Shown here in pieces: positions 25,300-37,200 of a DNA stretch of 64,000 nt. Below the pieces are notes generated by a model. It did no database searches. It worked only from the letters and a program-made list of their open reading frames with translations, and had not been told where the DNA came from. The stretch is from Artocarpus heterophyllus (Eukaryota > Streptophyta > Magnoliopsida > Rosales > Moraceae): contig JAJQZP010000256.1 in the NCBI GenBank assembly GCA_025403435.1, forward strand, positions 434,001-498,000, given 5' to 3'. The first letter of the stretch is position 1. Every line of letters starts with the position of its first letter. The position numbers and the translations under genes were made by a program.

Positions 25300-26093
25300 G
25301 AGATCAATCGTAATTAAATAACTTCTCTATTGGGTTATTTTTATTAAAATTTAGGCTCTATAAAAGATACTCGGGTCAAATAAGATAGGATTTTTCCAAT
25401 TAGTTCAAATAGAGGAAATCATATAAGTTTGAAAGTACGGAAAATACATCTGGCAACTTGGCCGTGACATTGCAGTCGACCGCAATACAAACCATGTCTA
25501 GTTTTTTAGCAAAACACATTTCACGCGTTTTCAGCATAGATTTTGAGTATGATTCAAATTTTGAGGCCAAATCTGATAAGGACTAACCCCAATCTGACCA
25601 CTTTATAAAGGGAATTATTTCTATTGTTTCTTAGATTACCATAGAAATTTAAAGTAAGTATTCTAGAAAGAGAAACTCTGAAACTTTCATAGGGCTATTG
25701 TTCAACATCCCAAACCTTAGTTCTTAGTTTTCCCTTGTGGTTAGAAGGGGAGTTCACCTGAGGAAAAAACTGAACAACATGCAATCACCAGTATTCCAAT
25801 CATGGAAAGAGAATAGTAAGGAAGACCAGTTGGTTGAGATATTTTGGGTAAATTTCTCTAGTTGCAGTGCCTACAGTTTTCTAGTTTACTGAAAAGGCAT
25901 GAAAGATTTTTATTAATTTATATATATAGCATATCTAACTTGTTCATGGAAAGAGAATAGTAAGGAATACCAATTGGTTGAGGCATTTTGGGTAGATTTC
26001 TCTAGTTACAGTTCCTACAGTTTTCTAGTGTACTGAAAAGGTACGAAAGATTTTTTATTAATTTATATATATAGCATATCTAACTTGTTATTT
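25300..26093 (+). mobile_element. R1 LTR fragment copy 2, with internal tandem duplication
   Basis: It matches R1 copies at 1059-1690 and 47308-47945, including the plus-strand TATA box (TTTATAAAG near 25602). Its last ~145 bp (25801-25944, from CATGGAAAGAGAATAG to ATCTAACTTGTT) is tandemly repeated at 25945-26092. The fragment ends about 690 bp upstream of the bHLH start codon in the same orientation, so an LTR promoter reads toward the gene. Neither outer end is intact. Confidence 0.65.
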
Positions 26094-26274
26094 GAAAAAA
26101 CAAAAGGTAAAACTAAGTTAAAAACGAATGGTGGATTATCGATAGTGTTTAAAAACTAAGTTAAAACTTAAAATTGGAACTTGAAGTTGGCACTTATCAT
26201 TCATCCTATTTGGATGAAAAGTTGAAAAGAACAAATTTAGGACGATACTCCAAATGGCTTGCTGTTGTTTTACT

Positions 26275-26432
26275 ATTTGTTTCATATAGCAAACGAGAAA
26301 AACTGCTAAGTAATACATCCTATCATCAAAACGTAGGAATCGAACTTATATCGAGAACCATAGGCGTTACGAGGTTCCAATATTTAACTTCCAACAAACC
26401 CTTAACATTAATACTAATAATAAAAGAAAAGT
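26275..26432. repeat. Dispersed repeat in the bHLH upstream region
   Basis: About 150 bp from TTTCATATAGCAAACGAG through ACCATAGGCGTTACGAGG resemble 46622-46775. Both have an ATCATCAAAACGT core. Class unknown. The 107-aa frame crossing it (26174-26497) is broken in the second copy. Confidence 0.55.
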
Positions 26433-26539
26433 ATATAAAATCGACAATGAAGAAAACAATCGGTCAATTTTCTTGTTACCAATATAAATATAAATAGACA
26501 CAAAAATACCCTCAATGGGTCAAGATTTTATGCGTTTAT

Positions 26540-26545
26540 CACGTG
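26540..26545. promoter_or_regulatory. Perfect G-box CACGTG
   Basis: CACGTG lies about 140 bp upstream of the TATA-like element and 240 bp upstream of the start codon. MYC2-type bHLH proteins bind this hexamer, so auto- or cross-regulation by the encoded family is plausible. The site is seen directly; its use is inferred. Confidence 0.6.
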
Positions 26546-26680
26546 TATGAAGAAAACAATGCCCAAAATAAAAGTCAAGACATCAATGATCAAGTCCCCT
26601 CCTTTTCAAACCCCTCCTATAAAATTTTCTTTCTCCAATTGGAACACTTCGAAAATTTTCTTTCCATCCCTTTTTTTCTC

Positions 26681-26688
26681 TATATATT
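26681..26688 (+). promoter_or_regulatory. TATA box of the bHLH gene
   Basis: TATATATT lies 99 bp upstream of the start codon after a pyrimidine-rich stretch. It would place the transcript start near 26710 and give a 5' UTR of about 75 nt. Another TATAAATA lies further up near 26488. Confidence 0.5.
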
Positions 26689-26750
26689 TTCCACTTTTGA
26701 GTACTCTTATCAATTGCCATTTTTTTTCCTTCTCTTTTCCACACTCTTGT

Positions 26751-26770
26751 CTCTCTCTCTCTCTCTCTCT
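26751..26770 (+). repeat. (CT)10 microsatellite in the predicted 5' UTR
   Basis: Ten CT units (with a TCT run just before) end 16 bp before the start codon. CT/GA tracts are common in plant core promoters and 5' leaders and vary in length. Confidence 0.85.
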
Positions 26771-26786
26771 TTTTTTCCTCTAAAAT

Positions 26787-28954
26787 ATGGAAGAGCTTAT
26801 TTCTCCTTGTTCTTCTTCATCACTGGGATTAATAACCCAAGACCATCAAACGACACCAACAATCCAACAACGACTCCAATTCATACTCCAAACCCGACCA
26901 GAGTGGTGGGTCTATTCCATCTTCTGGCAAGCCTACAAGGACGCCACCATCAGCAGCAACGACGCCGTTTCGCTGTCCTGGCGCGGCGGGCACTTCCGCG
27001 GCACCAAAAACGACGTTGCGATTTCGAAGGGAAGCGATCCTGTCCAGACGGTCTTCGGGTTCGATTTGGAGAAAAAGAATATCAAGCCTAGCACGGCGAC
27101 AAGCAGGGTCGTCGACAATATCCAAGCCCTATTTGGAACCGATCATAACGGTGGCACTAATCAGGAGATGGACGTTGACGGTAGCGGCAGCAGCAGAACG
27201 GGGGGCGGAGGCGACGTCGTCACCGATATCGAGTGGTTCTACACGGTATCGGTGACTAGGACTTTCGTGGCAGAGAGCGGGGCGATCGGGCGGTCGTTTA
27301 GCTCTGGCGCCTACATCTGGCTGACCGGGAGTGAGGAGCTTCAGTACTTCGAGTGTGAGAGAGTGAAAGAGGCTCGCATGCATGGGATTCAGACGTTGGT
27401 TTGCATTTCAACACCCAATGGAGTTGTTGAATTGGGATCTTCGGATTTGATCAAAGAGGATTGGAGCCTTGTGCAATTAGCCAAATCGGTTCTTGGTAAT
27501 CTTGGGGTTGTTCCAAGTATTAATCCGAATATCCAGAAGCAGAATATTACTAATACTAGTAGCCAAGAGATTAATCACCAGCTTAATCAGATCTCAACTA
27601 GAGATAATAATTTTCCTTTTCTTGACTTTGGAATAATGCCTTCTGGAACAATATCAGATAGAAACGAGTGCACTTTGGAAGATATTCAAACTAAGCTACC
27701 AGAAATTTACACTGCCAAGGAAGAAGTTGTAAGAGGTAAATATATATTTCATGTTACCAAATATACACATATCTATAGATATTCTTATATTTTTTTACTG
27801 GTTTAGAGATATCAATCTATAACTTGTTCTTGTATGCTAATTAGGTTAATTTAATGTTGTATAAGCAGCGTATTAGTCGGTGCTAATCTAATTAAGATGT
27901 TTTAAGTTGTTTTGATAAGGGGTTGTGTTTTGGTGTGATCATATAGAAGGAAATATGTGGTTTTTTCTTTTCTAACAAATAAATGGAGAAATAGGAACTG
28001 AAAAGAAGGACGTTAAAGGACATATGGCTGGTTTTTAACTAATAGTTTGAAGAACCTATACATATCACTCTATGTACTTAATCAGATTCTTATCTATATC
28101 AGGTATTGTAGGTGGATAGGGACGGAGCAGCGTCCGCGCCTCTAATTTATTTTCTTTTAATATTGTTATATAAAATTTTATAAAAATTCTCTTCCGTCTC
28201 AGAAATTTTATATTATTCATTTTTTTTTTATTTCTTTGCGTTCCTTCTCATCTGTGATTAAAATTTCTGCCTTTGCCCTATAGGTGGATCTTCGTCAGAC
28301 TCAGGGCCTTCGGACTCCAACGGACACTTTGCATCGGCGATAAACGGAGGCGGTCAGTCCAAGAAGAGAGGGAGAAAGCCGGTGATCGGCAATAATTTGC
28401 CGGTAAACCACGTCGAGGCGGAGAGGCAACGAAGGGAAAAGCTCAACCACCGGTTCTATGCCCTCCGATCTGTCGTCCCCAACGTGTCGAAGATGGATAA
28501 GGCCTCGCTACTCGCCGATGCCGTCGTGTACATCAACGAGCTAAAGCAAAAGGTTGAAGAATTAGAGGCCAAACTCCAGTTGTCTCCATCAAACAGACCA
28601 CTCAAAATGGGGCGTACTATGAGTTTTACAAGTACAACTTCCAAGGTGGAGTGCGAAATCGCGATTTCGGAACAGAAGACCAGGCAGTATTCGAGCTACG
28701 GATCGGTCGGGGCGATGGAAGTGGATGTGAAGATTGTGGGAACCGAGGCCATGATTAGAGTTCAATGCCCGGATGTGAATTACCCTTCTGCTAGGCTGAT
28801 GAACGCTATGAGGGATCTTAAGTTTCAGATCATTCATGTAAGCATATCAAGCGTTAAGGAATTGGTACTTCAAGATGCTGTGGTGAGAGTTCCTGATAGG
28901 TTTTCAAGTGAAGAGGCCATGAGAATCGCTATTGTTCGATTAATGCAGAGCTGA
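26787..28954 (+). CDS. bHLH transcription factor, MYC2/bHLH14-like (two exons)
   Basis: Exons 26787-27735 and 28284-28954 join in frame (phase 1, GT-AG) to 539 aa. Residues ~25-220 form a bHLH-MYC_N domain: [12 protein letters not shown] (37-48), [24 protein letters not shown] (147-160) and VVELGSS (213-219). In MYC proteins this region binds JAZ repressors and contains the activation domain. KKRGRKP (343-349) is a likely nuclear signal. The bHLH spans ~358-416, with H359, E363 and R367 in the G-box-contact positions. An ACT-like dimerisation region follows (~460-530). The phrase LNHRFYALR and the C-terminus resemble Arabidopsis bHLH14; the N-terminus is closer to MYC2 activators than to JAM repressors. 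Known family role: nuclear control of jasmonate responses. The start is the first ATG after the TATA box, with A at -3 and G at +4. The orthologue is not settled, so no symbol is given. Confidence 0.93.
27736..28283 (+). other. Intron of the bHLH gene (548 bp)
   Basis: Donor AGAG|GTAAAT and acceptor CCCTATAG|GTGG after a T-rich tract. The stronger-looking GTAAGA 7 bp upstream would put exon 2 out of frame, so it is rejected. The intron is AT-rich and unrelated in composition to the GC-rich exons. Several genes of this clade are intronless, so the intron is worth noting. Confidence 0.88.
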
Positions 28955-30485
28955 AAAAATGTATTAGTCTCAGTTGGTCAAATATTATTTGGTCACGATA
29001 TATAATAAGGTAGAGTTCTTCTTCATGTAACTTATAATATATTATTGGAATATATAAATAATGTTGTTCATGAGTTTTTGCTCTTGTTAAATATTACAGA
29101 TAATTCCAGCGTAATTTAGAGTACTAGTCAAATTGTCATTTTGGTGTAGGGTTCTAGTGTACTACTCTTCTGTATGTTTAATAAAAATTGTGGTTATTAT
29201 TTTAGCTATTGAACGATCATCATTTATAAAAAGATATGTATAGTATTTCTTGTTTTCACGTTGTGTTAACTTCTCTCTCTCACGCTCTTCTTATCTGTTG
29301 TGAGAATCTCGTTATCTTTCTCGTTTAACACATATTTTAATTAAATATAGAAAATTAGCTAGTAGTTTGAGCACTAGACGTATTTGTACATGTACTGGTT
29401 AAAATTTTGGTAATCCTAATAAAGTAATTCGAGGATCGCTTCTTATTTCGATAATGCTTTTTTTTTTTTTTTGTTTATGACATTTGTATTTTTAATTTGT
29501 TAAATTATTAGCACCAATAACCTCTAAATTTGGGGTCTCTTTCACTTTATTCTATGGACTTTAAAAATCACCACTTTTTCTTCTAAACTATCAAAGATTC
29601 TCACTTTACCCTTTTCATCTGATTTTCCATTCAAATAGACGATATTAAACCTCTATAACTCGTAGATAGGTCATTTATAAGAGCAAAAAAAGATTTTATT
29701 ACGCTCATTTTTTTTAAAGTAAACTCTCAAGTTTTGTTCCATTGTTTGTACTTCATTTAGAAAGTTGGGGAAAATAATTAAGGGTTTGATAGGTCCTTGA
29801 AAGAGAGTTTTTTTTTTTTTTTTTGGCAAATTTCTCTAAAATCGATTTTCTCATTTTTAGCCCAAGTAATTTTGCATTTTGCACTTTGAGAGGATGGATT
29901 TTTTATAAGCCATGGAACCAAACCCCAACACAACAAGAAAAGTTCCATCTTTATATAGTAAGTGAATGCGATTTGTGTCTGAATTTTTCATATTATACCC
30001 TGTACGTTTTGGGAATATTCCGTTAATTGCAATGTTGAAATTTGAGATCTTTGTGTCTTTGTCTGCTTATGCTTTCATTTAATATGGCTGGCAGTTTTTT
30101 TTTAATTTTTTTTCCTTTTTCTTTTTTAAGAATAAAAGAACATGTGGAGTCTTTGCTGTGGCCTTGGGAAGAAGATGGTCCCCATGTTGAAAACTACTCC
30201 TATACATGATGTCACTTTAAGCCTTTTCCTGAAGACGTATTTTGTGACTTTGGTCTACATGTACATGTGAAATCTTTTTGATCTATATATATGTATATAT
30301 ATATATTGAGTAAGGAATCAGCCACACGAAAGAAAGTCCAATATTTGTGGAGTGATCCATGTACAGGGATTGGTGCAATTCTGGAGTTTATGTCTTGCTG
30401 ATATAGTGGGAAAAAAAGTTGGTTACACGGTGCTTCCCCGTTGCTATTTTAGGATACATGGGAAAGAGTTAGATTATCGAGGATT
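28955..30485. other. 3' UTR and intergenic region downstream of the bHLH gene
   Basis: Possible polyadenylation signals are AATAAA at 29180-29185 and AATATAAATAA-like sequence near 29050. Beyond about 29250 there is AT-rich DNA with poly-T runs (29458, 29806) and no recognised gene. The 67-aa frame at 29823 has no domain. Confidence 0.5.
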
Positions 30486-31040
30486 GATTTTGCTATGATC
30501 TACTATGCATCTAACGGTTTGAGCGCTGAGTATGTTGAAAATAGTGAAGATAGTGATGAGGTCGAGGATGATGGAGATTATATTGTGGATACTGCTAATG
30601 AGTAGGATGATCTGGAATATGAAAGAAATGTTACAAGGCTGTTGAGTTTGATGAAGAGGATATGATTAAGAGGTGGATTAGACAAGAGATGGTGATGAGT
30701 TGGATTTGTCAGATGAAGATGTAGTTTGGGTGATAGTTCTGAATCTGAAGAAGTTGAGGGTGATTTTTTTCAGAAAGGATTCTCAAGATGAGGAAAAGTA
30801 TGAAAAAAAAAAAAAAAATCTGCGTTAGTTTGGTGCTTTCAACTCTTCAACTTACATGGAAGATCCCAAATTCTTCTTAGACCAAAAGTTTAACAATACC
30901 AATGATTTCAGAAACGCAGTGAGACAAATATTCTATCAGGAATGGAAAGTAAATAAGATTTTTACCGAATGAAGCTGAAAGAGCGACGGTCGTGTGTGAT
31001 GACAGCTGTCTTTTAATGCCCAAATTGTGTATTGATAAAG
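30486..31040 (+). pseudogene. MULE (MuDR-type) transposase N-terminal relic
   Basis: One frame reads DFAMIYYASNGL followed by an acidic Glu/Asp/Ser-rich stretch (about 30530-30760) with stops. A second segment from 30838 reads MEDPKFFLDQKFNN and DFRNAVRQ, and after a +1 shift near 30965, NEAERATVVCDDSC. This order (acidic linker, a 'DNP.F..GM.F....FR.AV' block, then 'N...R..V.C...C') is the MuDR DNA-binding region of plant Mutator-like transposases. Several stops and at least one frameshift make it non-functional. The catalytic DDE region is absent: the sequence loses similarity after about 31040. Terminal inverted repeats were not found. Confidence 0.65.
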
Positions 31041-33559
31041 CGGTCCGTTGAGGTAGAGAATGGGCAGTAATCTCACAAGGAGGTGATAAAAAAAAAAACA
31101 CGAAAACGACTATTAGAAATAAACTTCAGAAGAGATAAACATAAAAAGAATAAATGTTGTTGAAAATTTTCGATAGTAAGACAAATGAAAATACAAGAAT
31201 AAAACAAAGGAAAATAAGAGGAATTTGTATACTTTTGTTTATCAATTAATATATTAACTTCATAATTCAATCATGAGTTTCACATCACAAAAATGTAAAC
31301 AGAAAATATGGATTTAAAATTACAAATAATACAAAAAAGTATTTGAATCATTTAAATCTTTTCTCGCTTACACAGACACAATTATTCTCATACGTTATCT
31401 AAAAGCGACAAAACAATAATACGGTAGGGATACTCATATAAAAACGATAAAACAAACCACCTAGTACTAGTGATTGAGTGCGTCAAATATGATAAATAGA
31501 ATTGTTGTCACTACGAAAACAAATACCACTAACATTAAATAGAAAAGATTAAAATGAATCAAATATGTAGGCTTGAATAAAAAAAATGAATTAAAATAAA
31601 ATTGAACAACGCTTGCAAATAAAAATTAACTTTCTATTCAGCCTTCCATTGGTGGTGTGTTACTCACGAAAATATGTCTGACTCACTTCACACTTAAGGA
31701 AAAATTAAGAAAACAAGAACAGATGAAATGTATTAAGAATTTTCTCACAATTCTTAGATGAAAAATAAAACTTGCTAGCGCCTCTATTTATAGTGTTTTA
31801 GGGTGCAAAGCAATCAAGGAAACAAACCAATAAAATTGAAAAATTAAAAGGAAAATGGAACAAAATAAAATGAAAAATAATCGGGAGACATCATATACTT
31901 GATTGAAGGAATTTTAAAATTTAATCAGCAGAAGTCATGGAGAGCTGACGCCCGGAACAAAAGAGAGAGAGAGCTGGAGCATATTTCCTATACTGGAATG
32001 CTGCATGTCGCTTGTGGATTGGATGATGTAAAGTGGAAGTGCAATGTGGCGGCTACTAACTAGTGGAAAGTGTTTGGCATGATGCAGGTGGAAAACAGCT
32101 GGCGAGAGGATGACTTAAGCAGACGACAGGTTGGTCCCCAATGCTGAGATGCCGACATTGGTTCGCTAAAACGCATGTGGTTGCATGTATATTAAAGACG
32201 TTGGGCGTTGATTGGCTGGCTGTGGAAAACATGTTGACAGCTATTGAGGATGTGAGTTGCACACTGACACTTAGGTCCACGTCGTTGAGTTGTGCATGCT
32301 GATCAGATTTCTTAGCTTGGCTTGACGGCTATAATGCGACTCTTCGACACCCCTCGGCTGGAAGTATGACTTGACCCAAGGAGGGCTGAGTGTAGAGCTT
32401 CCATGGCTCCCTTTAAGTGGCGTTTTGTGTTGCTTTCTACATCTGCAAATAAATAAGCCAAAACTAGACATTTTTCAATTAAAATATTTTGAATAAAAAT
32501 CATGAAAATGTTTAATTAAAGCTTAAATATATAATTATTTATTTCAACAAACGTAGACTTTTGTGTCCTAATCACTATCCATAGATTGTTTTTTCTTTAA
32601 CTTTTGGTGATGAAGAATCTTTGCAAGTAAAAAAAAAAAAAATTTGTTTTGTTGAAGGATATCTAGTTTGAAAGATCTAAAACATTTAGAGCTTACTTTA
32701 GCACTTGGCCAAAATGTGATATTTTGTTGAGCAATTTGTGCCAGTCATTCAACAGCGCTAAAGATATTCTTCTGGCATGAGACACGTTAATGCTCACAAT
32801 GCTTGAAGGGATTCGGATGTGGTTCTTTGATGGATGCGCAACCCAAAGGGAAGATGGGAACCAGCGGTTTATAGGTATTATTTTGAAAAATTGCATAATG
32901 TAAGTGCACTTTATCGTTTTAACAAGTAATACAGTAGTGAGTAGAGTATCATTCCTACGAGGATCGTTTGTTTACTAAGTGTTGAAATTATATTAGCTTT
33001 AATTTTATTTAAATAATTGTAAATAGAGAGATGATATTCAGAAGATAAAATAAAACTAAAAATAAACAAGAAGCAAACTAAAATACAAGGAAATTTAATA
33101 AACTTAAGACCTTCCGATTTCACTGTAAGTTGAATTAATTGTGCACATAATTACTAAGGTCATAAAGATCTTTGCGCAAATGGGTACAATCTAGATATAT
33201 GAATGGTATCACTGTGTTTTTATTATATAAAGAATGGAAGTGCTAGCAAATGAATTTCTCCATTGCTTTATTATGAGGTCAAACATTCTAGACTTTTTAT
33301 TATTTATAGAAATTTTTGAAGAGATTATAAGAGAAATTTGAGGAGACGAATTTGGTAGAATAAAGTTATATTAAGATCTGAAAATCGACATTTGCCAAAT
33401 AGAATACTTATGTATAATTTCTTGTGTACTTTAAAGTAAGTTATCTATTGTTATTTAATAATTAAATATTTTGAAGAGATATCAAAATATTTTTGTTCTA
33501 AAGTTCTATATAATGTTTTTATGTTATCTTATTATTTAATTTGGTATCTCATAGTATAA
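31041..33559. other. Intergenic DNA, no gene recognised
   Basis: AT-rich, with a GC-richer island at 31930-32420 holding overlapping minus-strand frames of 63-74 aa without known domains. From about 32899, a phrase TAAGTGCACTTTATCG... TCATTCCTACGAGGATCG resembles a dispersed plant repeat whose borders I cannot define. It may contain further MULE or retroelement debris. Confidence 0.4.
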
Positions 33560-34293
33560 AATGTATTTTTAATGAGATACAATGACAAGTATTTCGTTAT
33601 GAGGTACAAAATAATCGATTCAGTCATGGAGTTGAGTTTACTAATGATTATCTCACTATAATCTTACCCATTGGGAAATAAATGAGTAGTGATTTATTTA
33701 TATATGCTCATCAAAGATACCCAATGCACTTATCAAATTATTTATGACAAACGAGCTATTAAAGAGCAATAGTTGAAATATTAACAAAAGTGTTAAGGTA
33801 ACAAATTTAGATTATTGATTGAAATATATCTTGAATTTTTTTTACAATAATATGCATCGACAATTATTTTCTATCAGATTAGTTATTATTGGGAGAACCA
33901 TGATATTGATAGAAGGGAGACATAAATACGCATTGTACTATTTTTTCCTTGGTCACGGTTTTTTCCTACTAGATTTTGCTAATGTGGTTTTTAGTGAGGC
34001 AGTTTTAGCAGCGTATTATAAGAATGTTGTATTCTTTTTCTTTCACTAGAATTTTGTTCCATAGGATTTTTATCTAGTAAGTTAACGAGGCATATTCTCA
34101 AGTGTTGGACATTCAAGAATGAGTGGTGTAAATTAAATTGATGTTCATCTCTATCATTCCCAATGTGTTCTCTAATGGTTGTTTGATCCCTTGATGTGAA
34201 TAAGGATGTTCTTGATCCTTTGATGTGAATAAGGATGTTGTTGATGCAAAAAATTATCATTTTCACTATCCAGCTGATAATGAAGAAATTATT
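33560..34293 (+). mobile_element. Ty1/copia 3' end remnant
   Basis: From about 33845 the sequence follows the typical 3' tail of plant copia elements: a decayed 'ATGCATCGAC' pol end, then two TTTTTCC...TAGTAAGTTAACGAGGCA-like phrases (33935-33990 and 34035-34095), then GACATTCAAGAATGAGTGG. That last stretch matches a PPT-LTR junction (usually CAAGGGGGAGTGT). The LTR starts at about 34118, contains a ~29-bp duplication (34186-34250), and is interrupted at 34294 by a solo LTR. No intact pol frame remains. Confidence 0.55.
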
Positions 34294-37200
34294 TGTAGCG
34301 CCCCCCTTAAGGACGCCACAAATGTCGTTACATTCATTCCTTAATACTTTTAAGTTTAAGATGAACTATATGTTTAAAACTTCATTTGGAAAATATACCC
34401 AGGATCCATGCATTCTTTTTTTTTAAAAAATTACTTAATCATAAACATCCTTTAAATAGTTTGCCAATACCATTGTAAATTAAATTAACTTTTTAAAACA
34501 TCTTTAAAATCCGCATATACAGTTCGGCATGCCGAACTCAATCGGTAGAGCAATGTCCAACCATCGACAGGCTACCCAAGTCTTTGCAAAACAGTGTTTT
34601 AAAATCAATAAAATCGACAGGCCGATACTGGGCAATCGGTAGGCCGATTATTTCATCGGTAGTCCGACCAGTAATGGTCGGTAGGCCAACCGACTATCAA
34701 AATTAAAAAAAAAATTAATTTTTAAACAAGTTCCAATACTTCAAGGTGCGGAAACAATATACTAAAAAATATATATAAATATAAAACATAGTTCATAAGT
34801 TTTAAAAACTTCTTTCTTGGCGTCTTCCATTTTCAATCCATCTTGCATAGCTCACACGCCTTCCCTTGCCTTCCACCTAATCCATTATCTTCTTACCCTT
34901 ATCTGCAACATGATATAAAACTAAAATAAGCTAAAGCTTAGTAAGTATATTTCATATCTCACAAGTAAAAACATTTATGAACATCATCATCATATGCATT
35001 TTCAGAATAGTGCACCATCCATAATTTCATAAGGAACATATCTTTCATCATATTATCCATATTAAAACTTTCTTCAATTTATCTTAAGGGCCCAAGTGTT
35101 GCATCATAATAATTATTGTAGGTGCACCGTCATGAGAGGAGAGGGGTACCTAATCCTAAACCAAACATGACATCATAACATAATATAAACATACATATGC
35201 AACACTTATTTAAGTGATACTTATATATATTTACTTTTATATTTTGAAATATGTCAACACCAAACATGCATAACTTTTGAACATTAAATCTTTCATAAGT
35301 ATCATAAAATGAAAATAATCATCGAATCATCATAGTCATCATCATGAACATAATTTCAAACTTTTACAGCCATATCATATTGTAGGTGAGAATGTACTTA
35401 CTTGTATAGTTTGCTTAACCTTAATTTGTAGGTGATGTTGCCGCGGTCTCGATGTGCTCACTCCTTAGTGTGTTCATGTCATACATTCATTAAAAAAAAC
35501 AATTAACATTTATTTTCATGAGACCATGAAATCATTCACATCACATAACATATCTCAAATTTCCATAATACATCCCACATACATTCATCTCTCAAAAACA
35601 TTAATTCATAATATGTTTTATTAACCATAAAACATTAAAACAAAACTATCAACACAAATGTTTCCTAACCTCTCTGAATTCAAAGCTCAATAACTTAAAA
35701 TTTACACTAAATTTGAGCACCAAACTTGGCAGGGACAAAGTTAACATATAAACATATTACTGTGATTTTTCTTTGGTCATAAATATTCCATTTAGTATTT
35801 AAAATAATTCACATATTTCATGACACAAAATCTGCCAGCAATAGTTAGGCAGTGAGCAACTCTAAACTCAAAACTCAGGTCCGTTTATCACATTTTGATG
35901 CTATTGAAAAATCTACAAAAATTAACACATATAATAGACACATAGAACTCTAACATATCCAAAAATTAGCTTCAACAAAAATCAGAGTAGGTCAAAATAC
36001 ACATTTAAAATTAATAGTAAAACTAACTTCAGGTTTGATAGGCAATGAGTATTCTTTGAAAAACATTTTCAAACAATTAAAATAAAATTACTTAGCTTCC
36101 AAAATTTTTATGACAATCTCTTATCATCTAAATACAGTACCACAAAACTTCCCATCAACAAATAAAATCATTTGTTCATACAAAAACATCACACAACAAA
36201 AATTCCAACAATTCATTGATAGAACAATCACTGAACCTAATCTCATGAAAATTCAATAACGCATAAAATATTTATCATTTCACCATGTGACTTTCCGGTT
36301 CAACACTTAATATACCCATGAACATTTCTACCAAATTTCGTAAAAATTAAAGCACATTTTCCCTATAAACAAAATCTACATTTTCGTGCAACATAACCAA
36401 TTAGCAATAATTTTCTGTGAGTGGTAGAGAGAAGAAAATTCATAACTTAACGTAAAAAAGTCCAAATGGGGTGAAATTTTGAGGGATAACACATAACACA
36501 TACACAAATAACATATTAAAAATTTAGAGCAAATGGAAATTTCTATACGAAGTTATAGGGGTCAGAACACAAATAAAAATACAACATTACCGATTAGTAT
36601 TAATTAACTATGAGTGGTAGAGACTAAAAATTCCATATCTCAATATAGAAAACTCCAATTAACGTGAAATTTTTAGGATTAGTACATAACACATGCATGA
36701 ATAACATATTAAAATTTCAGAGAAAATGGAAATTTGTAGAGAAAAATATGGGGGTCGGAATATAGGTAGACTACAATTTCAGAAATACCAAGAACAAGAC
36801 TCTTACCTCAAAATTTCTTCTCAAGCTTCCTTTGAATTCACCCAAGATAAAACTCAAATTTTCATTCAAACATTAGCAACCAAAATTAAAGAGAGAAGAA
36901 AAGAAGAGAACGTAAAGAAGGAAGAAAAGTCTGAGAGAATATTTCAGAGAGAGAGAGAGTGAAATTATCGTAAAAATTTGAGATTGGCATAAAAGAGGAA
37001 GTCATTCTTTTCTATAATATCAGAAATTTCTGACTAATTTGTGGTCAATTCACGTGGAGGATAGGGAGTAATAAGGGAAAGTCAATTGATTTGCTTATCT
37101 TACCATATTTCACCACTTCAAAATGGGAAATCATATCAATTAATCCAATCAACTTAAAAGTCAAACATTCAATTTCCTAAAATAAGGAATCAAGCCAAAA

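Noticed and set aside
26543..27091. 182-aa plus-strand frame overlapping the bHLH start
   Set aside because: It crosses the TATA box and 5' UTR in another frame, and its C-terminal part is a frame-shadow of the bHLH exon.
26829..27383. Antisense frames of 61-98 aa opposite bHLH exon 1
   Set aside because: Shadows of the GC-rich coding exon; no domain and no promoter on that strand.
27729..27734. Alternative splice donor GTAAGA upstream of the chosen one
   Set aside because: Using it with the acceptor at 28283 breaks the reading frame into the bHLH domain; the donor at 27736 keeps it.
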